A model generated the notes under the pieces. That model ran no database searches. It saw nothing but the letters and a program-made list of their open reading frames with translations, and had not been told where the DNA came from. From NCBI GenBank assembly GCA_039619475.1, contig CM077115.1:136846172-136910171 (forward strand): DNA of 64,000 bases. The letters are read 5' to 3'. Positions 50,211 through 61,382 of the stretch are shown here, one piece after another (within the stretch, counting starts at the first letter, position 1; each line of letters opens with the position of its first letter). This DNA is from Icerya purchasi (Eukaryota; Arthropoda; Insecta; Hemiptera; Monophlebidae). The translations under genes were made by a program, and so were the position numbers.

Positions 50211-51430
50211 TACGAGGCGCTTGTCTCCAAAATAATACACAGTACGTCCCGATTTACAAAATATTTAACATTACTTCAATATGACGCTTCTGCTCCTTAA
50301 TACAAGATTCACAGTGATACGCAGTGATTCGGCAGGGTTTAACCCGCTTTTAGTGAACTATTTTCATCAAGCTGTTTCATTAGATCATTTTTAGTTCTCC
50401 AACAGAGGGAAATCTATAAAGCAATACTTTTAGAAATAAATGAAAGTTCGAAGGACTCAAATCTGAACTGTACGGTGCGCGGATGTGATGAAACTTTTCG
50501 GCTCCATAATGTCGGTTAAAGTGGCATGCGGCCAAAGGCGCACTCAGGATTTTTTTTTGGTCGGGGCTAGAATTTAGAAGATGAGTTAGGGGGTGGTAAC
50601 TCGGTACCTCGACTAAGTACCCATCTATTTCCGTGGTTTGTAAATTAAAATAAAAAAAAAAGTACAAAATTAACGAATATTATTTTTAAAAAAGTTACAA
50701 AACTGACGAATTTTATTTAAAAAAGAAAAATAATAATAGAAACGTAACATTATGTTTGTAATAAGCACAAATTAGATAAGCATACGAATTTTATTTAAGT
50801 AAAACAAAACATTACAAAACAAAATTAAGATTTCGAAGATTTTTTGGGGGGAGCAATGGCCCCGTGGCACCCCCCTTGGGTGCGCCAATGCATGCGGCCG
50901 AGCATTATCGTGAAATATGTATGCTGCAGTTCCAAGTATTCCTAATCAATTTCATTGGATTTTTGGGTGCAGCACATTTTGTAAAACTCGTTCATAGCAC
51001 ACGGTCCTCGCGGAACTCATCTGTGTGACAATTTTGTTATTTGCAAAGATCATACAGGCAGTCACTCTGCCTTAGAGTCATCCACAGTATTTAAATGGCC
51101 CTTAACCGCTGGTATCATCGTCGAGTAGTAATGCGATCTAATGTGTCACAGGACTGCGACAAGGCACTTTTAATTTCGGTCACAGATTTACTGCGAAATA
51201 TTTCAATTTCAATATACGGTCGTTGCTTCACCACCAAAAACACTCGTATGCTACATTTCTCGTCCACTTTCACGACCATTGACATTTTTCTGTTAATTCA
51301 AACGGAACAAACATCTACACTGACCTATTCACAAGACTTTAACGTATAAAATAAGCCCAAACGGAGGTTTGTGCACGAATTACAACGACCACTAGGGCGC
51401 GTACTACATTACCTCGGAAAAAACCTGGTA
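50211..51430 (-). mobile_element. Dead mariner-like transposon, split by a hAT MITE
   Basis: The left end TACGAGGCGCTTGTCTCCAA and the reverse complement of the right end TACCAGGTTTTTTCCGAGG are imperfect mariner-type terminal inverted repeats adjoining TA. On the minus strand the transposase remnant includes an RWYQR-like helix-turn-helix block with VDDSK (around 51110-51060), FHDNARPHA (50918-50893, carrying the second catalytic Asp of the DDD triad) and, beyond the MITE, APYSSDLSPSNFHLF (50475-50430). A large part between the DNA-binding region and HDNARPH is missing, including the first catalytic Asp, and stops abound. Without the MITE about 862 bp remain, against the usual 1.3 kb. Confidence 0.8.
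50533..50890. mobile_element. Non-autonomous hAT MITE inserted in mariner (358 bp)
   Basis: The left end CAAAGGCGCACTCAGG and the reverse complement of the right end CATTGGCGCACCCAAGG form hAT-type terminal repeats (related to CAGTGGCG). The flanking octamer CATGCGGC is identical on both sides (50525-50532 and 50891-50898). Removing the insert and one octamer restores continuity of the mariner frame just after NARPH. There is no coding capacity; the ends are G-rich and the middle AT-rich. Confidence 0.92.
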
Positions 51431-52985
51431 TAAAAATACAAATTAACAACAGTTTAAAAAAAGCAGTTTCGCTTGAAATGTCCACCGAAAAATACTTATT
51501 TCACATCTGTCGTTCTTTGCAACCGGGAAAATAATTCAGCAAGAAGGAAACGTACACCACGCCATCTATCGGCCTAGCAATTAGATGATACCCGATATAT
51601 TTAGTTCCCTCGGTTTTTTTTTTACTTCCTGATGAACTTTACGACCGCTTTTCGCTCCTCTGATGGAACGCAGATCACTTTGCTCGCTGCAGTTTATTTA
51701 TTGTTTTTTTTTTGTTTTTTTTTTTTTTTTAACGTCTTACGAAATGCTATTCATGGTCCTAATGTACATGAAGATTGTCGATGCAGACACTCGTACACTG
51801 CGGAATGTTTAACAGCAGTGCACCAATTTTGAATATTACTATTATTTTTATCATCATACGCGTTATTTCTCATCTGAGTTACAGTCATTTAAACATTTTA
51901 ATCCTATTAACAACTACTAGGCAAGGTTCTTTATCCTTTTCCTTCTCACTGGAATCTGTTTCAACGATTTTTTCTAACCAAACACAACCGGATTTTTTGC
52001 TTTTCTATGCTTCGTAATTATGAATTGTTTTGCGCTCGTAGGATCTCCGCAGCTATTGTTCTCGATTCAGAGACCCTTTTCTTCATCTTGCCTAAAATAT
52101 ATCGAGCCTTTAGCAAATTTCATTTTTACATATTTCACTACGCATTGCTGCGTTCCAGATCTAAGTAAGATCAAATTACGTGCTCTGTACGCCAGAAGGA
52201 AAACAAAAAAAGAAAAAAAAAACCTCATCTATTCAAACAATTGAAAGGACGCAATATAACCAAAAGTTTTTCATTAAAGATGTAAAAATTTCCAATTTTC
52301 GATCGGAAAATTAAATTAGTATCACGAAAATAACAATAAAACCCGAAGTGACACTAAAATTAGACCTTGATTTAAACTTCCACGGCCAATTTCACAATCC
52401 TAGCAGTGTAATACTTTTATGCACAGACTCGAAGTTGCTTAACAACTGGTATTCTCAAAAACCCATCCGTGTTACTTTAGTCATCAAAATTCCATTTTTT
52501 ATTTTGTCACGCATTGATTACCTCCTCATCAAGGCAGCTTTAATTTTTTTCCGTACAAAACGAATATGGAAAAAAAGACGCATTTAAATATGGCTTGGTT
52601 TTATTTATCGTTGTGTCAGAGAAAGATTCGCCGTTATACAGAAAATCAAATAAAATAATTCTGTTGGTTATAAATTTTACTTGCTTTTTTTCCTTAAACT
52701 TCATATTTTCTCTTTTTTCTGCACAATTTTCACATTTGATTAGAAATTTTTATCGATTCTCGGCTCAATTATTCCCCTTCTTTTTGTAAAAATGTTTAAC
52801 ATAAGAGATGTGGCAATTTTCAGTGAAAGACATCGCTAACGTGACACTACCGCAAATTTGTCTTGACAACAATAATTTCTTTACTTAAAATCCTCTCGCC
52901 ATAAAGATGAACCAATACACTGTTTTGTTCCTCGTAATTTAAATTTTTTTGCACCCCTAATTAGCACCATGTACAGCCGAGTGAC
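51431..52985. other. No recognisable gene; pyrimidine-rich plus strand
   Basis: Several F/L/S-rich plus-strand frames of 60-80 codons follow each other in different phases. The strand skew resembles that of the I-like relics, but none of their signature motifs (WIPGH, HxxxEC, LGIP) is readable, so no call is made. Confidence 0.45.
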
Positions 52986-53333
52986 TAGAGATGCAGCTTG
53001 AAGGGCTTAGCCTACGTGTGTTGGTACAAATTTATAGATTTCAGGAACTGAAGAACTTTGCCAACTTGGGAAGAAGTGTTCGCCAAAATTGAAGGAAGGA
53101 ATATGTCGAGCACTGAATTTGAAACATTCGGTTAATATATGTTTGATTATTAGTTGGATGATATCGCAAGAATCACAGACTGGAGGTGGACTTTTGTCGA
53201 ATATAAAATTATCATTGAGCAAGGAGTGTGACCTATCAATGTGGGTGTAAGAACAGTTTCGTCCTTCCGGGATAAATCTAGCTATGTATGAGCTGGAAGA
53301 AGGATAAATTTCTTTCAGCTTATTGATATAGGG

Positions 53334-54702
53334 CAGTGTCTTTCAAAGTGTGGTCGCGAACGAAACATAAGGGGGTCGCCGATTATAAATAAATTGAAAA
53401 ATAAAACACGAATAAAATTGAATGATTTATTAAAAATTAAAAACAACACAAAATCAAGTATGAAATGTTTTTAGTTACTTATCATTAATTAATTATTCGT
53501 GAGATGGGGATGCCTGTTTTTCTTTTACTAATTTGATAAAACGTGGTTGTATTTTTGATATGCAAACGATTAAGTACTTTTCTAATTCCATTCTGTTTCT
53601 ATATTTATTTTTTAAATGTACCATTGACGAGAACGTTAATTCACACATGTAGGGTGTCGCAAATGGTACTATTAACCTCAGAGCTTCCCTAACAAGTTCT
53701 GGGTATTTTTATTTTCGTCTTATACGGAATTCGTCAATCTACTGTGAATTATATTCCATTTTAAGCATCCCGTCGTCAGACGCAAGATCTAGTGAGTTTT
53801 TCTTTCATCGTTGTAGTAAGTTTAGCTAGTTCCAACGGTTTTTCTATTCTCTGATGCAATTATTTTTTGTATTTGCAAATCTCCGTTGGTTCTCTGATAA
53901 GTTGTTTTTGGAGGTCTTACTTTCTGCACTTAGAATATTTGCATTTTCCTAATCGATTAATTTCTTGAAATTTTCTACATTTAAGATCCAGTTTGTTGTG
54001 AGTATGCTGGTGAAAAGTGATATCACATGAAAACTAACCCATTGTCAGTTGTTCAATTGCAATGATATGAGTTTTTGACAAAAGATGCAGTACCACCTAC
54101 AAATGGTGCGAGTTTTTTGGCTAACCATTTGGAGGGGCTCGTAAATAGGCGAGTCAGTACTGGCAAGGAAGAGAATACCTCCTGTATTTGTTGAAAGGCC
54201 ATAAAAGTTCCGTATTTTTGGATCACTTTGTAGCAACAATTTCTTTGTTAAATCCGTTTTGGTTCATAATAACAAAAATAATAACTGGGTAACCGAAAGA
54301 CAAAATATAATAATTAATAATACAAGATTCAAAATGAGAAACTTACTCAATTAACAACGTTAAATACATAACCAAGTTAATTCGGTAAGTTTCTCATTTT
54401 GAACCTTGTATTATTAATTATTATATTTTGTCTTTCGGTTATCCGGTTATTATTAACGATTTATTTGTTTGAACATCCAAATCTGTTTTATTTAATAATT
54501 CTTTGAAGTTGGTTCAGTTTTTTTTGTTATCGACAAGACATATAACGGCCATCTATTGGTGACCAATAAGACACTTGACAAAGGTAAAACATATTTAACT
54601 CTTATTTAAAAAAAAATGTTGTAAAATGTTTGTGATGTGGGGGCCGCAAGATTTATTTCGATCATATAGAGGTCGTGGCATGAAAAAGTTTGAAAAACAC
54701 TG
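53334..54702 (-). mobile_element. hAT element with transposase remnant (1.37 kb)
   Basis: The ends are CAGTGTCTTTCAAA (left) and CAGTGTTTTTCAAACTTTTT (right, reverse complement), a classic hAT terminus. The flanking octamers ATATAGGG and CTATAAGG match at 6 of 8. On the minus strand, 53710-53575 reads YPELVREALRLIVPFAT followed by a YMCE-like stretch and KNKYRNRIR. This matches the C-terminal dimerisation domain of hAT transposases of the ZBED5/SCAND3-like group (PFATTYLCE...KTKYRNRL). Most of the transposase is deleted or broken. It inserted into the I-like relic, which dates it as younger than that relic. Confidence 0.85.
54277..54454. repeat. 178-bp palindrome (79-bp arms, 20-base loop)
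   Basis: The left arm 54277-54355 and right arm 54376-54454 are reverse complements with only a few mismatches, sharing AATAATAAC, AACCGAAAGACAAAATATAA, TAATTAATAATACAAG and TTCAAAATGAGAAACTTAC. It lies inside the hAT element. It may be a small foldback element that inserted later, or an internal rearrangement of the hAT copy. Confidence 0.9.
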
Positions 54703-55215
54703 CTATAAGGAACATGATGCCAGAATTGTCGGAACTGAATTGGGGGGGGGGAGAATTTCGGTGTGCTTTTAGATCTGCACGAGGAATAGGGATGCTGGGA
54801 ATAAGAGAAACATTTAAAGATTATTTAGCAAATAGGTCGGCTATTTCATTCCCAAGAATAACACAGTGTGAGAAGGAATCCAGCGGAAAACTACATTTTT
54901 ATTAGAACTGACTAGTTTTTGGATGATTTCTCGGATAACGGGATAACGTTTTTAATCATAATAATTATTCGGGGAAGATAAAACTGCTAGGGAGTCCCTC
55001 AAAATATTGGGATGCTGTTTAGCTGGGATTCTGCACAGTATATATAGCCCCACTCTATGTTTTCTTTTCCATCGAATTATGAAATACATTTTCAATTTAT
55101 TCTGGATATATCTGGTTTTTAAATGGTACCCTGTATACAGCTTTTTTTTAAATTTTTTTATTTTTATCTCGTACATTTTTAATTGTTTAATTAAAATAAA
55201 TATTTGGCACACTAA

Positions 55216-58140
55216 ACAGCGTATACCACAATATTCCCAAAGTACATTGAATAATAGCAGTAATAAACAGACATTTCAACAGTATTGAGCCACTTCTGGC
55301 AGCATAAAAAATGTAACTCTTCTTACATGTAAACAACAAAATACACTATTTATAATTGTACCTCCCTCCTCCAAAAACAAAAGAAAGAAAAAGGAAACGG
55401 AATGAAAAAAAAAAAAAAATCTTACGCAACGAGTTAGTCATAAACGGAAACACATATTACAGGCAGATAAGAATTTTCTAAGAACAGAAATAACATAATT
55501 CATAAGTTCCCGATAACAAACTGGCTTATTCACATCACGTCATTTTACCTGAATTGTATTCGTTGCTATCGCATTTGTATTTTATTGCAAGCCAACTGAC
55601 CCCAAAGTTATGTATTTTAATCTACAATCATTTTTATGTATTTTCAATAGTACTTATTAAAGTTTTTAAACATTTTTTAAATTGAAAAAAACAGTAAACA
55701 GAGTACGGTACTTACGTAACATTTTATTGAGAGTAAAAATTACCGAATTATTCATCTTTCACGTCTTACGGCTAAATTATATTATTGCAAAAAAAAAAAA
55801 CAAACGAAATCGAAGAAAGAATAAAAAAACATTACTGTCATTCAACTTGACAAAGTACGGTATATAAGATAAAACAAAAAGTTTAGTGATGTTTAATTGA
55901 AATCGTATTTTTCGGGGGAAGAAAGAAAAAAAAGGAGTTAATCTTAATCAACAGCTCGAAAAATGATTCTAGTCTCGTAATTAAACCGAGATGTCGAAAG
56001 TTACAATATCGTAAATCGAACTTTCAGCTGAACTTTATCAATGAAAAATTCTCAACTAACGCGAAACATTTTCAAACAAAGCGATATTATATACTTGAAG
56101 ATTTCATACATTCAACAGATCCAAAAAAAAAAAAAAAAAAAAGACAATATCAAAAGTTTTTAACAAGTATGTCGCAATTTAACCCTCACTCAAAATACAA
56201 TACTATCTCAGTGCCCTTTCACCTAAATATAAATATAGATTCACAACTCGTGCGATTATATAAAATAATCGTATTACTGCAAAATCACTTGCATCGGATA
56301 GTTTAATTCAAGTTTAACGAGAAGAATACTATTTATGGTAAAGATGTATTTTCAATTTTAAACTTATCGTACAGTAGTATCAATTAAAACTATAAAGAGA
56401 ATCTTAAAATATATTTTTACCGCATAAAATTCATTTCCTAGGTATGATCTATTAAATTACCGAGTAAAATGACATTTTTTTCTAAATCCAAAATCATAAT
56501 GATGAATTAAAATGCATTTTTATTTACGTACTCATTTATTTTGTAGAAAAACTATAAAAATTATACACAACCAAATTACGAAAAGAGCGTAGTTCTTTAC
56601 TACAAACTTTAATACATTTGTTCGTCGATAATTATATGGCATACTGCCCCAACAAAAACATACGTCTAACAATACGCAGTCTTCGGCAATAAAAATATTC
56701 TCGGTCTGTTTAATTTAACACGCCTCGTTGTCTCGAAAGTGCTTCTCAAACTTGTTATTGTCACTTTAATTTGTAATAGCAAACATTTAAAAAAAAAACA
56801 TATCCCCCCCCGTTTTTACTTTTTCCCGCCGACACAAACTTAAAAAGCGCATAAAATGGAGCACCTATCGGTGTAACACTATATCATTTATATATTTACT
56901 GTTAATTTCAAATAATGATTATAATTATTGATTAATTATTAATCATTGAGTCATTTTAAAGAAGAAAAAAAAAAAAAATGTCGCTCTACACATTTGTCAA
57001 CTTAAAACGTACAACTGCCACTCTACGCTTTTTAAACATTAAACTATAAATACAAAACAATTAAGCACATTACCAATTTAAGATGTAAAGTTCAACCACA
57101 AATATTACAATAACTATAAAAAATATTAAGACTACTCGTTATGTATGCCACTAATTTATAACCTGTTAAAAAATGTGTACAAAACAGATAGATCAAATAA
57201 ACAAATAAGAGACAACTGTTGATACTAAGGAAAATAAACAATCGACCGAAACAAAATAAAACAAAATAAAAAAAAAACAAAAAACGATTTAACCTTAAGT
57301 ATTGCATATATTCACAAATTATAAACTCGTGGGAGCAAATTTTTCCGTACATTAGTACCGCGAATAATAATATCGGATTATCTCTTCCTTTTCCTTAGTT
57401 TGAGCCATGATTTTACACTGCTGAATGAACTGATTTTTGTATAGCGAAAGTAGCTCATCGTCAGAAGCGTTCAAAAAAATAATGTTTCGGGAAGGATAAC
57501 AATTTATAAATGCCTAAATGCTGATTATTAATTTATTTATTTTTATTTTTTTTTGAATTTTCCGACTCAGTATTACAATTTGTACTTAATTCTTTACTTG
57601 CACAAAACTCAAAAAGGAAAGTATTTCTCGCATAATTAATTAAAAGAACAAAAAAACATAAAATGATCAGATATTATATGTCTAATGTTTTGGCCGAAAC
57701 CGAAATTTCGTCAGAAGTTAAAAGAACTAAAAACCCGAGCTGAATCCAAAATTCTGATTAAGAACTAAATCAGTACTTCAAAATTTTCTAAAAACGTCGA
57801 CTGAAAAAACCGTTAGCGGGATAAAACACGTCTATTTTCTTTCCTGTATTGGTACGCTTCTGCCCATAGTGATTATATATAAAATTAGACTAAATATGCC
57901 ATTTCCTAAAAACCTGAATACCTTTTCACAGATGTTGCGAGAGGCAAATATCAGAAAAGGATAATACTAAACTTAATATGTTTAAGTGTATTTTAGTTTG
58001 CATAATACTTAAAATCACCATACCAATACTGTGAGCAAATTAATTTCATCGCGAAATTCCCATTTTCTATTTAATATAGTAAACAAGCGAATTCTTTTTT
58101 ATTAAATTTTTATTAAATCTAAATTAATTAAATCTAAATT
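55216..58140. other. No recognisable gene
   Basis: AT-rich DNA with homopolymers. Only short chance frames are present. A G-poor, T-rich segment precedes the Jockey-like insertion. Confidence 0.6.
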
Positions 58141-58154
58141 ACCTTCATTTCTTA
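58141..58154. repeat. Target-site duplication, left copy
   Basis: ACCTTCATTTCTTA is repeated exactly at 60570-60583, directly after the poly(A) tail. It marks the 5' junction of the Jockey-like insertion. Confidence 0.95.
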
Positions 58155-60413
58155 CATACGCTATGGGGATCGAGATTAATCAATCCTAGGGGACGTGAGC
58201 TAAAAAAAGCTATGGATTCCTTGCAGCTTAACCATCTCTCATCTGGTAAACCAACCTACTGGCCGACTGATCCTAATAGAGTACCTGACTTACTTGACTT
58301 TTTTGTAGTTAAGGGGGTATCGCTACATTACACCGAAGTTGAAGATAGTGCTGATATAGCATCCGATCACTCACCAGTTATCCTTACAATAAGTACGAAT
58401 ATTATAAGGAAAGAAACGCCGCCATTCCTTACTAACAAGCAAACGTGCTGGGAGAACTTCCGAATGCTAGTTGCAAACAACATAAATCTTAGAATTCAGC
58501 TTAAAACTATTAACGAATTGGAAGAAACTGTCGATTCTCTCACAAAAACCATTCAAAATGCAGCATGGAATTCTACGCCAGCTGAAACATTAAATGCTGA
58601 TGTTAATACCAGCTACCCTGTAAAAATTAGGGAGAAAATAGCTGAAAAACGTAGAGCCCGCAGAAAATGGCACAACACCAGGCTTCCCAGTGATAAAACT
58701 CTATATAACAGAATAAGTGGGCAATTAAGAAGGCTATTGCAAAATGAAAGAAATAAGAAATTGCAGAGTTTTCTGCAGAGTCTTAGTCCTTCCCACGACA
58801 AGCACTACTCCCTTTGGAAAGTAACTAAGAAAGTTAAATGTGCAAAACAGCACAACCCGCCTATCAAAAATGAAGCAGGGCAATGGGCAAGAAGCGATAC
58901 CGAGAAAGCTAACATTTTTGCACAACACCTAGCAGACGTATTCCAACCACACTCATCCGATACAAATAGTAAGCATGAGCAAGAGATCTCAGAGTTCTTG
59001 GCACATATCCCTGATGACCAACAGTGCATTAAACCTGCATCCCCAAAAGAAGTGTGGCACGAAATTACGGCCTTAAAAACAAACAAAGCTCCAGGACATG
59101 ATTTAATAACAGCCAAGATTTTAAAAGAACTTCCGAAGAATGGTATATTGCTCATTACTTACATCTTTAATGCTATCTTCAGACTAAAGCATATGCCAAT
59201 ACAATGGAAAATGGCTCAAATAATTATGGTGCTTAAACCTGGTAAGCCTGCTAATGTCGTCTCGTCATTCAGACCAATATCGCTAATGCCTGTGCTATCC
59301 AAAGTCTTCGAAAAATTATTTATGAAAAGAATAATGGGGATTGTTGATCAACTGAAAGCTATACCGGATCACCAATTTGGCTTTAGAACCAAACATTCCA
59401 CCCTAGATCAAGTCCACAGAATTGTCAACAAAATTGAAGACGACCTTGAAGATAAACGAATTTGCTCTACAGTATTTTTGGATATTTCTCAGGCCTTTGA
59501 CAAGGTCTGGCATGATGGATTGCTTTTCAAAATCAAAAAGATTCTCCCTTATAATATGTATAAACTAATTTCATCTTATTTAAACGAACGATTTTTCATA
59601 GTAAAAGTTCAGGAAGAAGAATCTAAACTACACCCGGTGTGCGCTGGAGTCCCGCAGGGCAGTGTTCTGGGTCCGCTGTTTTACATACTTTATACAGCTG
59701 ACCTTCCGATTACCAGTAACACACTAACTGCAACATTCGCAGATGATACCGCTGTATTAGCTTCGGATACTTCTGTAAACCTTGCTACAAGAAATTTGCA
59801 GAATTCTCTAGATCAAATATATAACTGGACAAAAAAGTGGAAAATAAGTATAAATGAAAACAAATCAGCCCACGTAGTATTCACAAATCGAAAAATGATC
59901 AGTGCCCCAGTCGCAATAAATCATAAGCAAATACCAACTCTGAGTGGGACCAAATATTTGGGCATGTTACTTGATCAGAGACTAACATGGAAACAGCACA
60001 TCATCTCTAAAAAGAAAGAGATCAATCGTTTAATAGCTTCCATGTATTGGCTTATTGGAAGAAACTCGGCATTAACAATAGATAACAAATTATTAATCTA
60101 CAATGCAATTATCAAACCAACCTGGAGCTATGGAGCTCAGTTATGGGGTTGTGCAAAAACTTCTCACATAAAAATTATTCAAAAATGCCAGAATAAAATA
60201 CTTCGTCTAATAACGAATGCGCCCTGGTTCGTAAGAAATGATGACTTGCATAAGGACCTATGCGTTCCTACCGTAATAGCAGAAATCAGACGATATGCAC
60301 TCCGCCATATAGATAGATTACATAGGCATCCAAATACAGAAGCAATGGCGATATTAGATAACGTACACAACACAAGAAGGCTGAAACGAAATAATCTGAA
60401 CGATATTATTTAG
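58155..60413 (+). CDS. Jockey-like ORF2 fragment: endonuclease C-terminus and complete reverse transcriptase
   Basis: The open frame has 752 codons from the insertion junction; the first ATG (58212) is internal to the old protein and is not a natural start. Codons before it read HTLWGSRLINPRGRELKKA, the WGS/NxRG block of Jockey-type apurinic endonuclease. Counting from that ATG, SDHSPV at 51-56 is the catalytic end of the endonuclease. The reverse transcriptase has NKAPGHD (291-297), FRPISL (353-358), DISQAFDKVWH (424-434), GVPQGSVLGP (479-488), catalytic FADD (509-512) and KYLGMLLD (581-588). No RNase H follows, as expected for the Jockey clade. No stop or frameshift is present. The protein would copy element RNA into DNA at nicked target sites but lacks a full endonuclease. 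Confidence 0.95.
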   Translation, partial: HTLWGSRLINPRGRELKKAMDSLQLNHLSSGKPTYWPTDPNRVPDLLDFFVVKGVSLHYTEVEDSADIASDHSPVILTISTNIIRKETPPFLTNKQTCWENFRMLVANNINLRIQLKTINELEETVDSLTKTIQNAAWNSTPAETLNADVNTSYPVKIREKIAEKRRARRKWHNTRLPSDKTLYNRISGQLRRLLQNERNKKLQSFLQSLSPSHDKHYSLWKVTKKVKCAKQHNPPIKNEAGQWARSDTEKANIFAQHLADVFQPHSSDTNSKHEQEISEFLAHIPDDQQCIKPASPKEVWHEITALKTNKAPGHDLITAKILKELPKNGILLITYIFNAIFRLKHMPIQWKMAQIIMVLKPGKPANVVSSFRPISLMPVLSKVFEKLFMKRIMGIVDQLKAIPDHQFGFRTKHSTLDQVHRIVNKIEDDLEDKRICSTVFLDISQAFDKVWHDGLLFKIKKILPYNMYKLISSYLNERFFIVKVQEEESKLHPVCAGVPQGSVLGPLFYILYTADLPITSNTLTATFADDTAVLASDTSVNLATRNLQNSLDQIYNWTKKWKISINENKSAHVVFTNRKMISAPVAINHKQIPTLSGTKYLGMLLDQRLTWKQHIISKKKEINRLIASMYWLIGRNSALTIDNKLLIYNAIIKPTWSYGAQLWGCAKTSHIKIIQKCQNKILRLITNAPWFVRNDDLHKDLCVPTVIAEIRRYALRHIDRLHRHPNTEAMAILDNVHNTRRLKRNNLNDII

Positions 60414-60569
60414 TTATCATTTTATTTATATTCTTTTGAGGTTTCTGTCACCGGATGGATAGCCTCTTCACGTTATATATATTTCTCCTTTTATCATAAT
60501 TACTGGATAGTCCATGAGGACTAGTTGTAATTTGTTATAATAAATAAAAAAAAAAAAAAAAAAAAAAAA
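58155..60569 (+). mobile_element. 5'-truncated Jockey-like non-LTR retrotransposon (about 2.4 kb)
   Basis: The insertion is bounded by a perfect 14-bp target-site duplication, starts inside the endonuclease domain, and ends with a 3' UTR of about 130 bases containing AATAAATAAAA and about 24 A. The 5' truncation, variable-length duplication and A tail are hallmarks of target-primed reverse transcription. The intact frame and identical duplication indicate a young insertion. The missing part should comprise ORF1 and the N-terminal two thirds of the endonuclease, so the copy cannot be autonomous. Confidence 0.95.
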
Positions 60570-60583
60570 ACCTTCATTTCTTA
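60545..60583. repeat. Poly(A) tail and right target-site duplication copy
   Basis: An uninterrupted A run (60547-60570) follows AATAAAT. The last A begins the exact right copy ACCTTCATTTCTTA (60570-60583). Confidence 0.95.
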
Positions 60584-61307
60584 AAACTATCGATTTTTGC
60601 TTCTTAAAACCCCCTAATTCGTGGATTTTATCGAAATCGCTAGTCTTTTCCAGAACTAATGCACATGTATACACAAGAACATTCATTTAATAACATACAC
60701 GTTACCAAGCTTTGCTCAGTTTTACTTTGAATTTGCAAATCAATTAGCCAAACATTTAACAGTAACATGCACATGATACGAAACATACAGTTTTGAATAC
60801 GTTCCATTATTCGTTCGATTGTTGATCTATTCTCGCGCTACGAAAAGTTAAAACTACTTAAAAATTCATAAGCCAAAAGTATTATTATTAATTACCAACC
60901 GTATAACTGTATAACGAAGTCTCCCGTATATTTCAGTTGACATAAAATTTAAATCCGTTGTGAAAAGTGAAAATGTATTTCATCACGAAACAAAGATATT
61001 ATGCCTTTATCTATTTTCAGTTATCATGGTAAATAAATTTATTACTTTTCATCATGGTAAATAAGCGTTTCGCTTACTTTCTAGTAAATTCTAAAAATAT
61101 CTGGTCGCTTTCCTTATAAAATTGCTGGTTTTGTAAAATTTTCTCGACTATATTAAACTTTCAAAAACTCTCTAATTCGCGAATTTCATCGAAATCGTTA
61201 CAGCCGTTTCCGAAAACAGTGTACCTACCTACCTACTTAAATACATACATACAAACATACATACATACACACACACATGCGCATGCACACGAGCATACAC
61301 AAGCACA

Positions 61308-61382
<75 letters not shown>

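Larger units (their letters stand above)
52986..55215 (-). pseudogene. I-like ORF2 relic (RNase H to C-terminal knuckle), split by a hAT element
   Basis: Read from high to low coordinates. RNase H residues appear as LRDSLAVLSS (55010-54974, the DS motif), NVVFRWIPSH (54895-54866) and then NEIADLFAK after one frameshift. The frame breaks at 54703, where a hAT element is inserted, and resumes at 53333 with YINKLKEIYPSS. At 53190-53110 it reads PPPVCDSC...IIKHILTECFKF, a complete CxxC...HxxxxC knuckle. Order and spacing match the 3' third of I/Nimb-type ORF2. It keeps its motifs better than the relics at 7 and 49 kb and belongs to a distinct subfamily. It is dead because of stops and the insertion. 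Confidence 0.8.

Noticed and set aside
51600..52800. Another I-like relic on the plus strand
   Set aside because: Only pyrimidine skew supports it. None of the RNase H or knuckle motifs could be read.
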